NCBI GenBank assembly: GCA_016700115.1
Contig: CP064999.1
Location: forward strand, 124,001 to 188,000
Direction: 5' to 3'
DNA: 64,000 nt
Origin: Sphingobacteriales bacterium
GTDB taxonomy: Bacteria; Bacteroidota; Bacteroidia; Chitinophagales; UBA2359
Shown here: positions 53,844 to 63,379 of the stretch, piece after piece
How the letters are laid out: each line of letters opens with the position of its first letter
Position numbering within the stretch: the first letter of the stretch is position 1
Program-made: the position numbers and the translations under genes
The notes under the pieces: generated by a model
Seen by the model: only the letters and a program-made list of their open reading frames with translations
The model's database searches: none
What the model was told of the DNA's origin: nothing

Positions 53844-53978
53844 TACCAACTATGATTTAATTTTGAACCATCAATTACTGACATACGTCTTTAAATTCCC
53901 CTCCTCGGAGGGGTTAGGAGTGGGTTCTTTTAGATAGTGAAGTGGTATAATTCGGAATTCTGTAATTCAGTTTCAAAT

Positions 53979-54022
53979 AAAAAAAACGTTCCGGTTCAGT
54001 GATGAGCCGGAACGTTTTTTTT
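53979..54022. terminator. Bidirectional terminator between htpG and the AAA gene
   Basis: AACGTTCCGGTTCA and its counterpart TGAGCCGGAACGTT form a strong stem flanked by A and T runs on both sides, so it can end transcripts from both convergent genes. Upstream, near 53910, is a CCCCTCCTCGGAGGGG palindrome, a common interspersed repeat type. Confidence 0.9.
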
Positions 54023-54067
54023 AAGGGTGGATTGATTCTATTGTTATGTTTAAAAAAACATTCACCA

Positions 54068-56701
54068 TTACCCGAAACTTGAAGGTCCTACATTAGACCC
54101 CAATCCGCCTCCAAAGCCAAGTCGTTTTCTGCCTCCTTTGATGGCTTTTTGTTCGTTAAAGTCTTTGAGATCATCGGCGGTAATGATTCTCAACAGTTCG
54201 GGAGTTCTATCGTCAATGGGTATTGCCGACAAACGGAGGTTTTGCTGCTTGATGATTTCTTCTACGGTTTTTAATACTGTTCGCCCGTTGCCGAAATATT
54301 TATCTTTCATGTCGTATAACAACTCCATGTATTTCAAAAGACGTTGATGCGCTTCTTCGTCAAGCCCGTATCCTTCCCTTTTGAGGGCAAGTTCGGCAAT
54401 TGTCATCAATTCTGAAACAGTATAATCTTCAAACTGCAAGGTGCGGTCGAAACGGGATTTAAGCCCCGGGTTAGCTTCAAGGAAGAGTTTCATATTGTCG
54501 GGATAGCCGGCTACTACCACTGCAAATTCACCTTTTTGGTCTTCCATCCGTTTAATAAGTGTTTCTAAGGCTTCCTGTCCGTAATCCATACCGCCACCGC
54601 GTTGCGATAAAGCATAAGCCTCGTCAATAAACAAGACTCCACCGATGGCCTGATCAATTTTTTCGGCTGTTTTTAAAGCGGTTTGGCCAATATAACCTGC
54701 CACTAAACTTTCCCGGTCACATTCTACCAGATGTCCGCGCTCCAAAATGCCCAACGCCTTGAAAAGTTTGGCTAAAATTCGGGCAACGGTTGTTTTACCG
54801 GTACCCGGATTTCCGACAAACACCGAGTGTAACGAAAACCTGTTCAGCACGCTTTTGCTCATTTCCCGATTAAACCTGACCAATTTGACCAGTTCGGTAA
54901 TTTCCTGCTTAACGCCTGACAATCCGGTCAGTTTGTTCAGTTCGTTCATAGCCTCTTCCAGGGCGTTTTCGTCAATCGGAATATCGGGTAATAACCGTTC
55001 TTTTTTTCTGAACACCAATTCCAGATCTTCAATGGTAATCGTTGAAAGTTCTTCTTTGTTGAGCTTGCGGGGGTTTTCAAATTTCATGACCCGCAAACCC
55101 AGATTGATTTTTGCCTGATCAATGATGCCATAGACAAAACGCGCATTGCCAAAGTACCGGTCGCGGGTTCTGTAGGCATCCACAATTTTATCAAATAGAT
55201 ATGCTTTCGCCTGAACAGATATCATCACTTTGCGCTTTTCGGCAGCATATTCTGCAATATCGCTTAACTCCTGAGGCTGGTAATCCGGAAATTCAAACCT
55301 TTGGCTGAACCTTGACTTCAGTCCCGGGTTGGTATCTATAAACGTATTCATTTCGGAAGGATATCCGGCAACAATAACTGCAAGATCTCCTTCTCCGTCA
55401 GACATTTCCTTGATCAGGATTTCGAGCACTTCGCGGCCGAAATCTTTGGCATCGTCTTTTGCCCTTGCTAAACCGTAAGCCTCGTCAATAAATAAAATTC
55501 CCCCTCTGGCTTGTTTGATGGCTTCCTTAACTTTGGGTGCTGTTTGCCCGATATACTCCCCCACTAAATCTGCACGGTCTGCAATATGCACATGCCCTTT
55601 GCTCAACAAACCCAGATTTTTGTAAATCAATCCCAACATTTTGGCTACCGTAGTTTTGCCGGTTCCCGGATTGCCGGTAAAAATGGTGTGAAGATTGATA
55701 TTGTGTCCGTCTTCTATTCCTTTTTCCAATCTCAGTTTGATGTACTTGAGATATTCGGCATATTCTCTGATGCGGGTTTTAATGGTTGTCAATCCAATTA
55801 AACCTTCAAGTTCTTCCATCACCTCGTCTAAGGTCTGCGGTTGTTCTTTGTTGTCAGAAATCAGCAAAGGTGTATTGGTTCCGGGCAGAATGGCTTCGTT
55901 AAAGCCTTCTTCAAATGTATCGCTGACCTCAAAAGGTAAAATAGCGACTAATTTGTCCATAAATACTACCTGAAGGGTGTAATGGTCATGATACCAGGTT
56001 CCGGGATCATTGCTGCCCCATCCCGAAGTTACTGTAACAATATTGTTGTTTTCGGTGGTATTGACTGAAATCAAATCATAAGTTTCACCTTTTAACTGGT
56101 GGGTATCGTTGAAAAACTTAAAGATCAGTTCGCAGTTCCAGGGGGTCGGAGCCAGATTTTCAAAGGTAAACTCAGCAAAAACATATCGGGTATTTTTGCT
56201 GTCAAATTCTTTAAAATATTTGCGCTGATCCATCGCGATATGCTCATTAGGACCTTCGTAGAGTTTGATTGAGCGAATGGTAAAATAAGGGTTTTCCTCT
56301 TCGGTAACCAAACCCACATCTTCGACCCAAAATTTCTGAGCACCCAGAAAATTGCCATCTAAGTAAGCCGCCCATTCATATTCTCCTTTTTTCCAGAAAA
56401 ACCCCGGTCTTTTATTGCCCCATGCCTGATAAATATTTACCACCGGCATGTCTTTGGTTACCATTTTGGAGATACTCAAATTGCATAACTCCCGACGGTT
56501 TTTATCTTTAAGTGCATAGGCTTTCAACACGATTTCGGCTTCCCAATCCTGAACATCAAAATATTTATTGTAAAACGAAAGTTCGGCATGGATAAAAGTA
56601 GTTTCAGCACGGTCAAACACTCTGCGGTATTTGCGCATTCCATTTGCCAACCATTCTGAGGAACCATAAACTTTTAGGTCTTTAAATTTAAAGGGCTTCA
56701 T
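54068..56701 (-). CDS. CbxX/CfqX-type double AAA ATPase with duplicated N-terminal domain
   Basis: 877 residues. Residues ~20-145 and ~155-275 look like two copies of one beta-sandwich-like domain (VFDRAETTFIHAELSFYNKY against EFDSKNTRYVFAEFTFENLA; AWGNKRPGFFWKKGEYEWAA against GWGSNDPGTWYHDHYTLQVV). Two AAA modules follow: Walker A GNPGTGKTTVAKML near 345 with ILFIDEAYGLA, and GNPGTGKTTVARIL near 630 with VLFIDEAYALSQ. Each is preceded by the ELEGLIGL/ELNKLTGL helix typical of CbxX. The tail is glycine-rich. CbxX relatives include Rubisco activases and ESX EccA-like ATPases; no partner is nearby, so the substrate is unknown. Confidence 0.85.
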   Translation of the reverse strand: MKPFKFKDLKVYGSSEWLANGMRKYRRVFDRAETTFIHAELSFYNKYFDVQDWEAEIVLKAYALKDKNRRELCNLSISKMVTKDMPVVNIYQAWGNKRPGFFWKKGEYEWAAYLDGNFLGAQKFWVEDVGLVTEEENPYFTIRSIKLYEGPNEHIAMDQRKYFKEFDSKNTRYVFAEFTFENLAPTPWNCELIFKFFNDTHQLKGETYDLISVNTTENNNIVTVTSGWGSNDPGTWYHDHYTLQVVFMDKLVAILPFEVSDTFEEGFNEAILPGTNTPLLISDNKEQPQTLDEVMEELEGLIGLTTIKTRIREYAEYLKYIKLRLEKGIEDGHNINLHTIFTGNPGTGKTTVAKMLGLIYKNLGLLSKGHVHIADRADLVGEYIGQTAPKVKEAIKQARGGILFIDEAYGLARAKDDAKDFGREVLEILIKEMSDGEGDLAVIVAGYPSEMNTFIDTNPGLKSRFSQRFEFPDYQPQELSDIAEYAAEKRKVMISVQAKAYLFDKIVDAYRTRDRYFGNARFVYGIIDQAKINLGLRVMKFENPRKLNKEELSTITIEDLELVFRKKERLLPDIPIDENALEEAMNELNKLTGLSGVKQEITELVKLVRFNREMSKSVLNRFSLHSVFVGNPGTGKTTVARILAKLFKALGILERGHLVECDRESLVAGYIGQTALKTAEKIDQAIGGVLFIDEAYALSQRGGGMDYGQEALETLIKRMEDQKGEFAVVVAGYPDNMKLFLEANPGLKSRFDRTLQFEDYTVSELMTIAELALKREGYGLDEEAHQRLLKYMELLYDMKDKYFGNGRTVLKTVEEIIKQQNLRLSAIPIDDRTPELLRIITADDLKDFNEQKAIKGGRKRLGFGGGLGSNVGPSSFG

Positions 56702-56972
56702 TGTGAAGGGTTTAAGAGGTTATGGATAAAATGATTCAACCTTAAAAACTTTACAGGATTAAGTGCTTATTGGGTAACATCACCAAATTCTTAATGCCTT
56801 TCCCGGACTTTTTATTCGATGCTATGTCATGAAAAACCAGGGTTAATCATACAAGTTCGGATACTTTGAATACTGAACACAAATGTATATTTAAAAAATA
56901 ACCGTTAAATGTTGCCGGATGTTTGCACAACAATTAACGGTTGCTTATAAATTGTGTGATGTGTCCGAATAT

Positions 56973-58964
56973 TTACAAATTTAACTCTCCGTTCAACTTA
57001 ACATGGTTGGTATCGTTGATTTCGGCAGCCTCCAGCAGTTTGTCGGTGGGATGTTCATCGTAAGGCCTTTTCCCGATTAGCCGCTCAAGGTCGTCTTTAA
57101 AGAGTATTTCTTTTTTTAACAACTCCTGGGCCAATAATTCCAACTGTTGTCTTTTTTCGATGAGCAGGGCTTTGGTTCTTTCATAGGCTGTATTGATCAT
57201 CGTCCGTACTTCTTCGTCTATCATTCTGGCGGTTTCATCAGAATAAGGTTTTTGAAAACTGTATTCGTTTTCGGCATCGTGAAAAGATACGTTCCCAACT
57301 TTCAGGTTCATTCCATAAATCGCTACCATGGCATACGCCATTTTGGTTATGCGTTCCAGGTCATTTTGTGCTCCGGTTGAAATACGTCCGAACACAATTT
57401 CTTCGGCGGCACGTCCTCCAAGGGTCATGCTCATTTCGTCTAAAAGTTGCTCGGTGGTATAGAGATATTGCTCTTTGGGGATGTATTGAGCATAACCCAA
57501 AGCAGCAACCCCGCGAGGAATGATGGTTACTTTCAACAAAGGATGAGCGTAGCGAAGAAACCAACCGATAATGGCGTGTCCCGCTTCATGATAGGCTATG
57601 ATTTCTTTTTCTTCGGGCGAGATGATTTTATTTTTCTTTTCCAAACCGCCAATTACCCGGTCAATAGCGCTTTGGAAATCCTGCATGGTAACTGCTTTTT
57701 TATTGTAACGGGCAGCAATCAGGGCGGCTTCGTTGCAGACATTCGCAATTTCTGCGCCGGCAAATCCGGGGGTTAATTCGGCCAGTTTTTTGGAATCTAT
57801 ATCGTCCGAGATTTTGATCGGTTTCAGATGCACTTTAAAAATCTGTTCGCGCCCAACCAAATCGGGACGGTCAATGCTGATTTGGCGGTCAAATCTGCCG
57901 GGACGCAACAGCGCGGAATCGAGAACATCCGGCCGATTGGTGGCTGCCATGATGATAACCCCTTTATCGCCTGCAAAACCATCCATTTCTACCAATAGCG
58001 CATTGAGCGTGTTTTCGCGCTCGTCATTTCCTTGTAACATATTTCGGCCTCTTGCACGTCCTACGGCATCTATTTCATCAATGAAAATAATGCACGGTGC
58101 TTTTTCACGGGCTTGTTTGAACAGGTCTCTAACTCTGGATGCACCAACACCGACAAACAGTTCGACAAAATCGGAACCGGAAATGGTAAAAAACGGCACT
58201 TGTGCTTCGCCTGCAACTGCTTTTGCCAACATGGTTTTACCGGTGCCGGGAGGACCTATTAACAAGACCCCTTTGGGTATTTTACCTCCTAAAGCGGTGT
58301 ATTTCTGCGGGTTTTTAAGAAAATCAACGATTTCTCTGACTTCTTCTTTTGCCTCATCTAAGCCGGCAACATCATCAAAGGTCAGATCTACTTTTGCATC
58401 TCCGTCTAAAAGCGTAGCTTTTGATTTTCCGATGTTGAAAATCTGACCGCCTGGGCCACCAACGCCTCCGCTTACACGGCGCATGATGAAAATCCAAATC
58501 ACAATGATGATAATAAAAGGCAGCAAGTAACTGAAAAATCCACTTCTCCAATCTGTCCGGCTTTCATGACGAACATCTACCACGTTTTCAGCAACGGTAT
58601 CTTTTTGTGCTGCCTGAAGGGTGCTGCTGAAATTATCGGCCGAGCCGATGGTAAAATAATAATGAGGCCCTTTGCTGGGAGTTCCAAACTTATTATTTCT
58701 GATTTCGTCATATTGTGATTTGCTGAGTCTATCAGGTTTGATATACACTTCAACCAGTTCTTTGTTGACCACCACCAACTTTTCCACGTCTCCTGATGGA
58801 AGAAATTCGCGGAAAAACTGTTGTTCGGAAATATCTTTCACATAGCTTTGAAAGGGTATCAGATTTAGAGCAATGATACCAAGCAAAATAAGTCCGTAAA
58901 TCCAATAATGATTGAATTTGTTTGGACGGGAATCGGTATCAGATTTTTTATTGTTATTACTCAT
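56973..58964 (-). CDS. ftsH: ATP-dependent zinc metalloprotease FtsH
   Basis: 663 residues. Two membrane helices (about 20-37 and 145-161) flank a periplasmic loop. The AAA domain has GPPGTGKT at 237-244, IIFIDEIDAVGR near 291 and the SRH ATNRPDVLDSALLRPGRFDR. The zinc protease motif HEAGH is at 458-462. FtsH degrades misassembled membrane proteins and some soluble regulators. Directly downstream of rsfS (14 bp), a gene order repeated in many Bacteroidota. Confidence 0.96.
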   Translation of the reverse strand: MSNNNKKSDTDSRPNKFNHYWIYGLILLGIIALNLIPFQSYVKDISEQQFFREFLPSGDVEKLVVVNKELVEVYIKPDRLSKSQYDEIRNNKFGTPSKGPHYYFTIGSADNFSSTLQAAQKDTVAENVVDVRHESRTDWRSGFFSYLLPFIIIIVIWIFIMRRVSGGVGGPGGQIFNIGKSKATLLDGDAKVDLTFDDVAGLDEAKEEVREIVDFLKNPQKYTALGGKIPKGVLLIGPPGTGKTMLAKAVAGEAQVPFFTISGSDFVELFVGVGASRVRDLFKQAREKAPCIIFIDEIDAVGRARGRNMLQGNDERENTLNALLVEMDGFAGDKGVIIMAATNRPDVLDSALLRPGRFDRQISIDRPDLVGREQIFKVHLKPIKISDDIDSKKLAELTPGFAGAEIANVCNEAALIAARYNKKAVTMQDFQSAIDRVIGGLEKKNKIISPEEKEIIAYHEAGHAIIGWFLRYAHPLLKVTIIPRGVAALGYAQYIPKEQYLYTTEQLLDEMSMTLGGRAAEEIVFGRISTGAQNDLERITKMAYAMVAIYGMNLKVGNVSFHDAENEYSFQKPYSDETARMIDEEVRTMINTAYERTKALLIEKRQQLELLAQELLKKEILFKDDLERLIGKRPYDEHPTDKLLEAAEINDTNHVKLNGELNL

Positions 58965-58978
58965 CGGTCTATTGGTTA

Positions 58979-59425
58979 TTATTCTGCTTTAGGCAAGAAG
59001 GATTTATGTTGCTGATTAATGTATTTAGTTCCGTCTGCATTATAGGTAGTTCTGATAGCATCGCCCCAAAGTTCTTCTAACTGATATACATGGCGTTTGC
59101 TTTTATGGAAAATATGAATGACAATATCCAAGTAATCTAATAAAACCCATTCCATCGAATTAAAGCCTTCCTGAGCGGAAGGGGAAATATTGGCTGTTTT
59201 TTTTACCTTTTCCACGATGTTTTCGGCTATTGCTCTGACCTGTGGCGGGGAACTGCCTTCGCAAATCACAAAATAATCGGCCATGGCATCGTCTAATTGG
59301 GTCAGGTCTAAACTGATTACATCTTCTCCTTTTTTTTCTAAGATGCTATCTGCAATCAGGTCTAATAACTGTTGAGTGTTATTATTAGTTTTGCGGACGT
59401 TTTTTGGAATTTTTGCTGATTTCAA
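58979..59425 (-). CDS. rsfS: Ribosomal silencing factor RsfS
   Basis: 148 residues of the RsfS/Iojap/DUF143 family: VISLDLTQLDDAMADYFVIC, the conserved EGSSPPQVRAIAENIVEKVK, and GFNSMEWVLLDYLDIVIHIF. It binds ribosomal protein uL14 and keeps subunits apart when nutrients are short. It is followed by ftsH in an operon and diverges from birA. A minus-strand TAACTTTG (complement at 59452-59459) is a possible -7 element about 27 bp before the start codon. Confidence 0.93.
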   Translation of the reverse strand: MKSAKIPKNVRKTNNNTQQLLDLIADSILEKKGEDVISLDLTQLDDAMADYFVICEGSSPPQVRAIAENIVEKVKKTANISPSAQEGFNSMEWVLLDYLDIVIHIFHKSKRHVYQLEELWGDAIRTTYNADGTKYINQQHKSFLPKAE

Positions 59426-59468
59426 TATAATTGGATGATTGGTTTAACCGACAAAGTTAATAATTGTT

Positions 59469-60239
59469 TTGCAGAGTCTTAATAACACTATCTTTATAGG
59501 AAAAGTTTTTATAGAACTTCCGGTGATTGATTCTACTAATTTGTATGCCTCAGACCTGCTCAGGCTTGAAACTCCTCCTTTACCGGGAACGGCAGTTTTT
59601 TCTTCAGGCCAGTTTGAAGGACGCGGTCAGCGAGGCAATAACTGGTATTCTGAAAAAGGGAAAAACATCGCCCTCAGTATCATCCTTTACCCCAAACATA
59701 TTTCCCTCAGTCAACAATTTTACCTCAGCATGGCGATTGCTTTGGGAGTATGTCGTTTTATACAGAGTGAACTGAATGATTGCGACGTTAAAATCAAGTG
59801 GCCGAACGATTTATTTGCAGACGGTAAAAAAATTGGCGGCATCCTGATTGAAAACACCATTTCGGGCAATTCACTACAATCTTCTGTGGTGGGTATTGGA
59901 TTGAATATCAACCAAACTCACTTTCCTGACCTTCCCTTAGCTACTTCCATAAAGCTGCTTTCCGGCAAAGATTTTGATCTCTACGATGCTGTACAAAAAC
60001 TATGCAGTTATTTAGAAGCAACCTATTTTTTGCTTCAACCCGACAAATTGGCAGACTTAAAGCGACAATATTTGCAAAACCTTTACCGCTTTGGCGAAAT
60101 TTGCCGGTTCAGAAAATCTATGGAGAATTTGTTTTTTTATGCCCGTATCACCGGAGTTTCAGAAAACGGATTGTTGCTGCTGACTTTCCCGGACGCTACC
60201 TCACAAAGTTTTGATATTAAAGAATTGGTTTGGGGCTGA
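59469..60239 (+). CDS. birA: Biotin--[acetyl-CoA-carboxylase] ligase
   Basis: 256 residues from a TTG at 59469; no ATG lies upstream in the open frame, which begins at 59448, so a TTG start is likely. Catalytic domain motifs: VIDSTNLYASDLL, the biotinyl-AMP loop FEGRGQRGNNW, KWPNDLFADGKKIGGILIE, and VVGIGLNINQT. There is no N-terminal helix-turn-helix, so it is the monofunctional form, not a repressor. It transfers biotin to carboxyl carrier protein. Divergent from rsfS-ftsH, as in many Bacteroidota. Confidence 0.92.
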   Translation: MQSLNNTIFIGKVFIELPVIDSTNLYASDLLRLETPPLPGTAVFSSGQFEGRGQRGNNWYSEKGKNIALSIILYPKHISLSQQFYLSMAIALGVCRFIQSELNDCDVKIKWPNDLFADGKKIGGILIENTISGNSLQSSVVGIGLNINQTHFPDLPLATSIKLLSGKDFDLYDAVQKLCSYLEATYFLLQPDKLADLKRQYLQNLYRFGEICRFRKSMENLFFYARITGVSENGLLLLTFPDATSQSFDIKELVWG

Positions 60240-60254
60240 CAGTAAAAAAACAAA

Positions 60255-60295
60255 CGGGCCGCCTATCGCTTTTTCGTACAGACGGCCCGATATTT
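60255..60295. terminator. Terminator between birA and the M43 protease gene
   Basis: CGGGCCG at 60255-60261 and CGGCCCG at 60283-60289 form a GC-rich stem with a 21-nt loop. A-rich sequence on the left and ATATTTT on the right make it a likely bidirectional terminator between convergent genes. Confidence 0.7.
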
Positions 60296-60322
60296 TGACC
60301 AAATTAAAAATCTTGGCTTTTT

Positions 60323-62017
60323 TTAATGTTGTAACAGTACTTTTTGAGTCATGCTTTGATCAGCTTGGGTAACTTTTACCAGATATACACCGTCGGGTTG
60401 AGCCGAAAGGTCGAAAGTAGTGTTTGAAGTTGTTTCCATTCTCAAAACTTCCTGTCCTGAAATGTTCATCACCGAAATATGGTATGGTGTAGTGTTTTGT
60501 GAAGCAGGAAACTCAATATTGAGGAATCCTTTGGTTGGGTTGGGATTGATTTTGATTTCTGAAACAAAACCGTTTTCTTCAATACCTACTGCCTCTGACA
60601 CCAAAATATACCCTTCTTTGAGTTCAAAATCATTCCCCAAATCGTTGATTACAGTCAGCGAAACGGCATAAAGTCCGGGTTCTGGATAGGCATACACCGG
60701 GTTTTGAATGGTGCTCCCATCTCCGTTACCAAAAGCCCAATACCATTCGGAAATACCACCGGTTGAGAGGTCGGTAAACTGAACAGGTTCATTGACCGAA
60801 ACAGAGGTTGAAGAAGCAATAAAATCACATACAGGTGCCGATATTTGCTGCCCTTCCAGCAAACCGGAACGAGGTCCCAACAACATGGCGCGCATAATGC
60901 CGATTTGTTGCAAGGTAAATATATTCATACAATCCTCGTCTGAATAGTCCATATAGTTTTCAATCATATCGGGGAAGTTGACCGGGGAATCAACACAGGA
61001 ATTTTTTGAATAATTACATTCCTGTTGAGATGCGGAATCGGAAAAAGGCGTGTCTGCAATTCCATCATCCTGCGTACAATCTCCATCGCCCCAAATATGG
61101 CGCAACCCTAAATAATGTCCTACTTCGTGAACACAGGTTCTCCCTTCACCAACTACGGCAGCTAAAGCGGCAGAAAGTGCGGGGTTGGCTGTTCCGCCAA
61201 AAACCGGATAATGTACGGCCACCCCATCCGTTTGAAGAGTTCCGGCCGATCCGGGAGGCCAATTGGGGGCTGATGCCGGAGGGTATGCAAAACCTAAAAC
61301 GGTTCCTACTCCGCTGCCATCATCCATATTACAAACCCATATATTCAGATACCGGTCGGTAGGCCAGGCATCTTTACCGCCCTGGTCGGCAAATTTCATG
61401 GCATCGAATCCACCTAATGAAGCTAAAACAGCATTGAGGCAGACTTCCTGTTCAGGGGTCAACGGAGCACCGGTCAACAAATCTAAGGGATTGATTCCAC
61501 AAGCGAGGATTTGGTTGATGATTTCAAAAATATCTATTCCGGAAAGGGGGGAAAAGTTGGCAACCGAAGTTTGAGTCCGGGTAATTCCGGTGGTAGGGTT
61601 TCCGTCAGGGTCTAATTCGGCGAGGTAAAATTCTATTCCCGCATCACCGGCAACCGGTAAAAACTCATCACGGGTAAGGGTAGTATCTGAATTTTGGCGG
61701 CGGTAGTCGCGATTGAGTATCTCTATTTGCTCAAACACCGCTTCATCGGGAACGTTTTGAATGGAGGTGTTAAAAACAATATGCACCACAACAGGAATAC
61801 GCAATATTTCATTTCCTCCTGCTTTGGCAATCTCATTGTTTTGTGCAAAAGTTTTTGCCTCGTCAAAGGTTTTTTGAACCGCTTTGGCATATCCCGGGTG
61901 TTGTGCTGCCTGATGTAGTTGCATTTCATGACTAAGACAACGCACTACTTCTTGTGCCCAAAGAGAAGAACCTGCCCAAAGCAGGCATAATAAGAAGAGT
62001 AAGTTTGAGTGTTTCAT
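60323..62017 (-). CDS. Secreted M43 (pappalysin/cytophagalysin-like) metalloprotease with PKD and T9SS sorting domains
   Basis: 564 residues, signal peptide MKHSNLLFLLCLLWAGSSLWAQ. The catalytic domain (about 65-390) has the zinc motif HEVGHYLGLRH at 297-307 and the Met-turn with M356 in ENYMDYSDEDCMN, both characteristic of M43. Near the N-terminus IPVVVHIVFNTSIQNVPDEA is typical of the family. A PKD domain (about 395-475; WYWAFGNGDGSTIQNPVYAY) and a type A CTD (about 490-564; INPNPTKGFLNIEFPASQ) follow. Intact, single gene, likely exported by the T9SS as an extracellular protease. Its catalytic core is related to that of the protein at 36780. Confidence 0.92.
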   Translation of the reverse strand: MKHSNLLFLLCLLWAGSSLWAQEVVRCLSHEMQLHQAAQHPGYAKAVQKTFDEAKTFAQNNEIAKAGGNEILRIPVVVHIVFNTSIQNVPDEAVFEQIEILNRDYRRQNSDTTLTRDEFLPVAGDAGIEFYLAELDPDGNPTTGITRTQTSVANFSPLSGIDIFEIINQILACGINPLDLLTGAPLTPEQEVCLNAVLASLGGFDAMKFADQGGKDAWPTDRYLNIWVCNMDDGSGVGTVLGFAYPPASAPNWPPGSAGTLQTDGVAVHYPVFGGTANPALSAALAAVVGEGRTCVHEVGHYLGLRHIWGDGDCTQDDGIADTPFSDSASQQECNYSKNSCVDSPVNFPDMIENYMDYSDEDCMNIFTLQQIGIMRAMLLGPRSGLLEGQQISAPVCDFIASSTSVSVNEPVQFTDLSTGGISEWYWAFGNGDGSTIQNPVYAYPEPGLYAVSLTVINDLGNDFELKEGYILVSEAVGIEENGFVSEIKINPNPTKGFLNIEFPASQNTTPYHISVMNISGQEVLRMETTSNTTFDLSAQPDGVYLVKVTQADQSMTQKVLLQH

Positions 62018-62103
62018 TGTTAAAAAAGGGGTATAAAGTAGATTAAGTTTGAAAAAATTTGTGATGGTAACTACTATATAATAAAGTGATTTGGCAAAAT
62101 TAT

Positions 62104-63246
62104 TTACCCTTCCAAAACGCTTCGGGCAATGACCAAACGCTGTATTTCTGAAGTGCCTTCATAAATTTGAGTAATTTTGGCATCGCGCATTAACCGCTCA
62201 ACATGATATTCTTTTACATATCCGTAGCCTCCATGTACCTGTACGGCTTCGGTAGTTACTTCCATAGCGGTTTCTGAGGCAAAAAGTTTTGCCATCGCTG
62301 CTGCTGTTCCATAAGGTTGTCCGGTATCTTTAAGCAAAGCGGCTTTTAGACAGAGCAAACGTGCAGCTTCTATTCTGGTAGCCATATCTGCCAGTTTAAA
62401 CTGTATGGCCTGATGTTGAGAAATGGGTTTACCGAATGCTTGTCGTTCTTTTGAATAGGCCAATGCCAGTTCATAAGCACCTGAAGCAATACCCAAAGCC
62501 TGAGAAGCTATCCCAATTCTTCCGCCGTCTAAAGTTTTCATGGCAAATTTAAAACCGAAACCATCAACGCCGATACGGTTTTCTTTCGGCACGATCACAT
62601 CCTGAAACATAACGGAATGTGTGTCGGAAGCACGGATACCCATTTTGTTTTCTTTGGCACCGGTAGAAACCCCTTTCCAATTGCGTTCAACAATTAAGGC
62701 GTTGATCCCCCGGTGTTTCTTATCTGCATCGCTTTGGGCTATGACTAAATAAATTCCGGCATGTCCGCCGCTGGTAATCCAGTTTTTTGTGCCGTTCAAC
62801 AGGTAATAATCGCCCATATCTATGGCTGTCGTGCGTTGAGAGGTGGCATCCGAACCTGCTTCAGGTTCTGAAAGACAAAAGGCACCGATTATTTTACCGG
62901 TTGCCAAATCGGGAAGGTATTTTGCCTTTTGTGCTTCGTTGCCATAAGTTTCCAAACCCCAGCATACCAATGAATTATTGACCGACATAATCACGGAACA
63001 AGAGGCATCAATTTTAGAGATTTCTTCCATTGCCAAAACATAAGAAACCGCATCCAAACCACTTCCTCCATATTCGGGGGAAACCATCATGCCTAAAAAT
63101 CCAAGTTCACCCATTCTTTTGACCAAATCTGTCGGATGCTGCATTTTTTCGTCCCGCTCTATCACACCGGGTTTACATTCATTTTGGGCAAAATCGCGGG
63201 CAGCCTGTTGAATCATTAAATGCTCTTCTGTAAGTTGAAAATTCAT
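62104..63246 (-). CDS. Acyl-CoA dehydrogenase
   Basis: 380 residues, standard length. The FAD-binding motif GAFCLSEPEAGSDATS, then YLLNGTKNWITSGGHAG, the central GRIGIASQALGIASGAYELA, and the catalytic-glutamate stretch QIYEGTSEIQRLVIARSVL are present. The set resembles short-chain or butyryl-CoA-type dehydrogenases. It oxidises acyl-CoA to trans-2-enoyl-CoA, passing electrons to ETF. Substrate chain length not determined. Possibly works with an enoyl-CoA hydratase such as the one at the start of the window. Confidence 0.94.
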   Translation of the reverse strand: MNFQLTEEHLMIQQAARDFAQNECKPGVIERDEKMQHPTDLVKRMGELGFLGMMVSPEYGGSGLDAVSYVLAMEEISKIDASCSVIMSVNNSLVCWGLETYGNEAQKAKYLPDLATGKIIGAFCLSEPEAGSDATSQRTTAIDMGDYYLLNGTKNWITSGGHAGIYLVIAQSDADKKHRGINALIVERNWKGVSTGAKENKMGIRASDTHSVMFQDVIVPKENRIGVDGFGFKFAMKTLDGGRIGIASQALGIASGAYELALAYSKERQAFGKPISQHQAIQFKLADMATRIEAARLLCLKAALLKDTGQPYGTAAAMAKLFASETAMEVTTEAVQVHGGYGYVKEYHVERLMRDAKITQIYEGTSEIQRLVIARSVLEG

Positions 63247-63379
63247 GGGCGGAGTATTCTGTTTATTTTGAATTAAATTGGAAAGGCAAAAATAAGATTA
63301 AATCTGCTTTTTTTTATGACTTGATTTCAAATATGAACCGCAAACCGACACATCAGAACCGACTCATTTAATTCAAGTC

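Noticed and set aside
59445..59468. A missed ATG start for birA upstream
   Set aside because: The frame has a TAA at 59445 and no ATG before the conserved DST motif, so the TTG at 59469 is the best available start.
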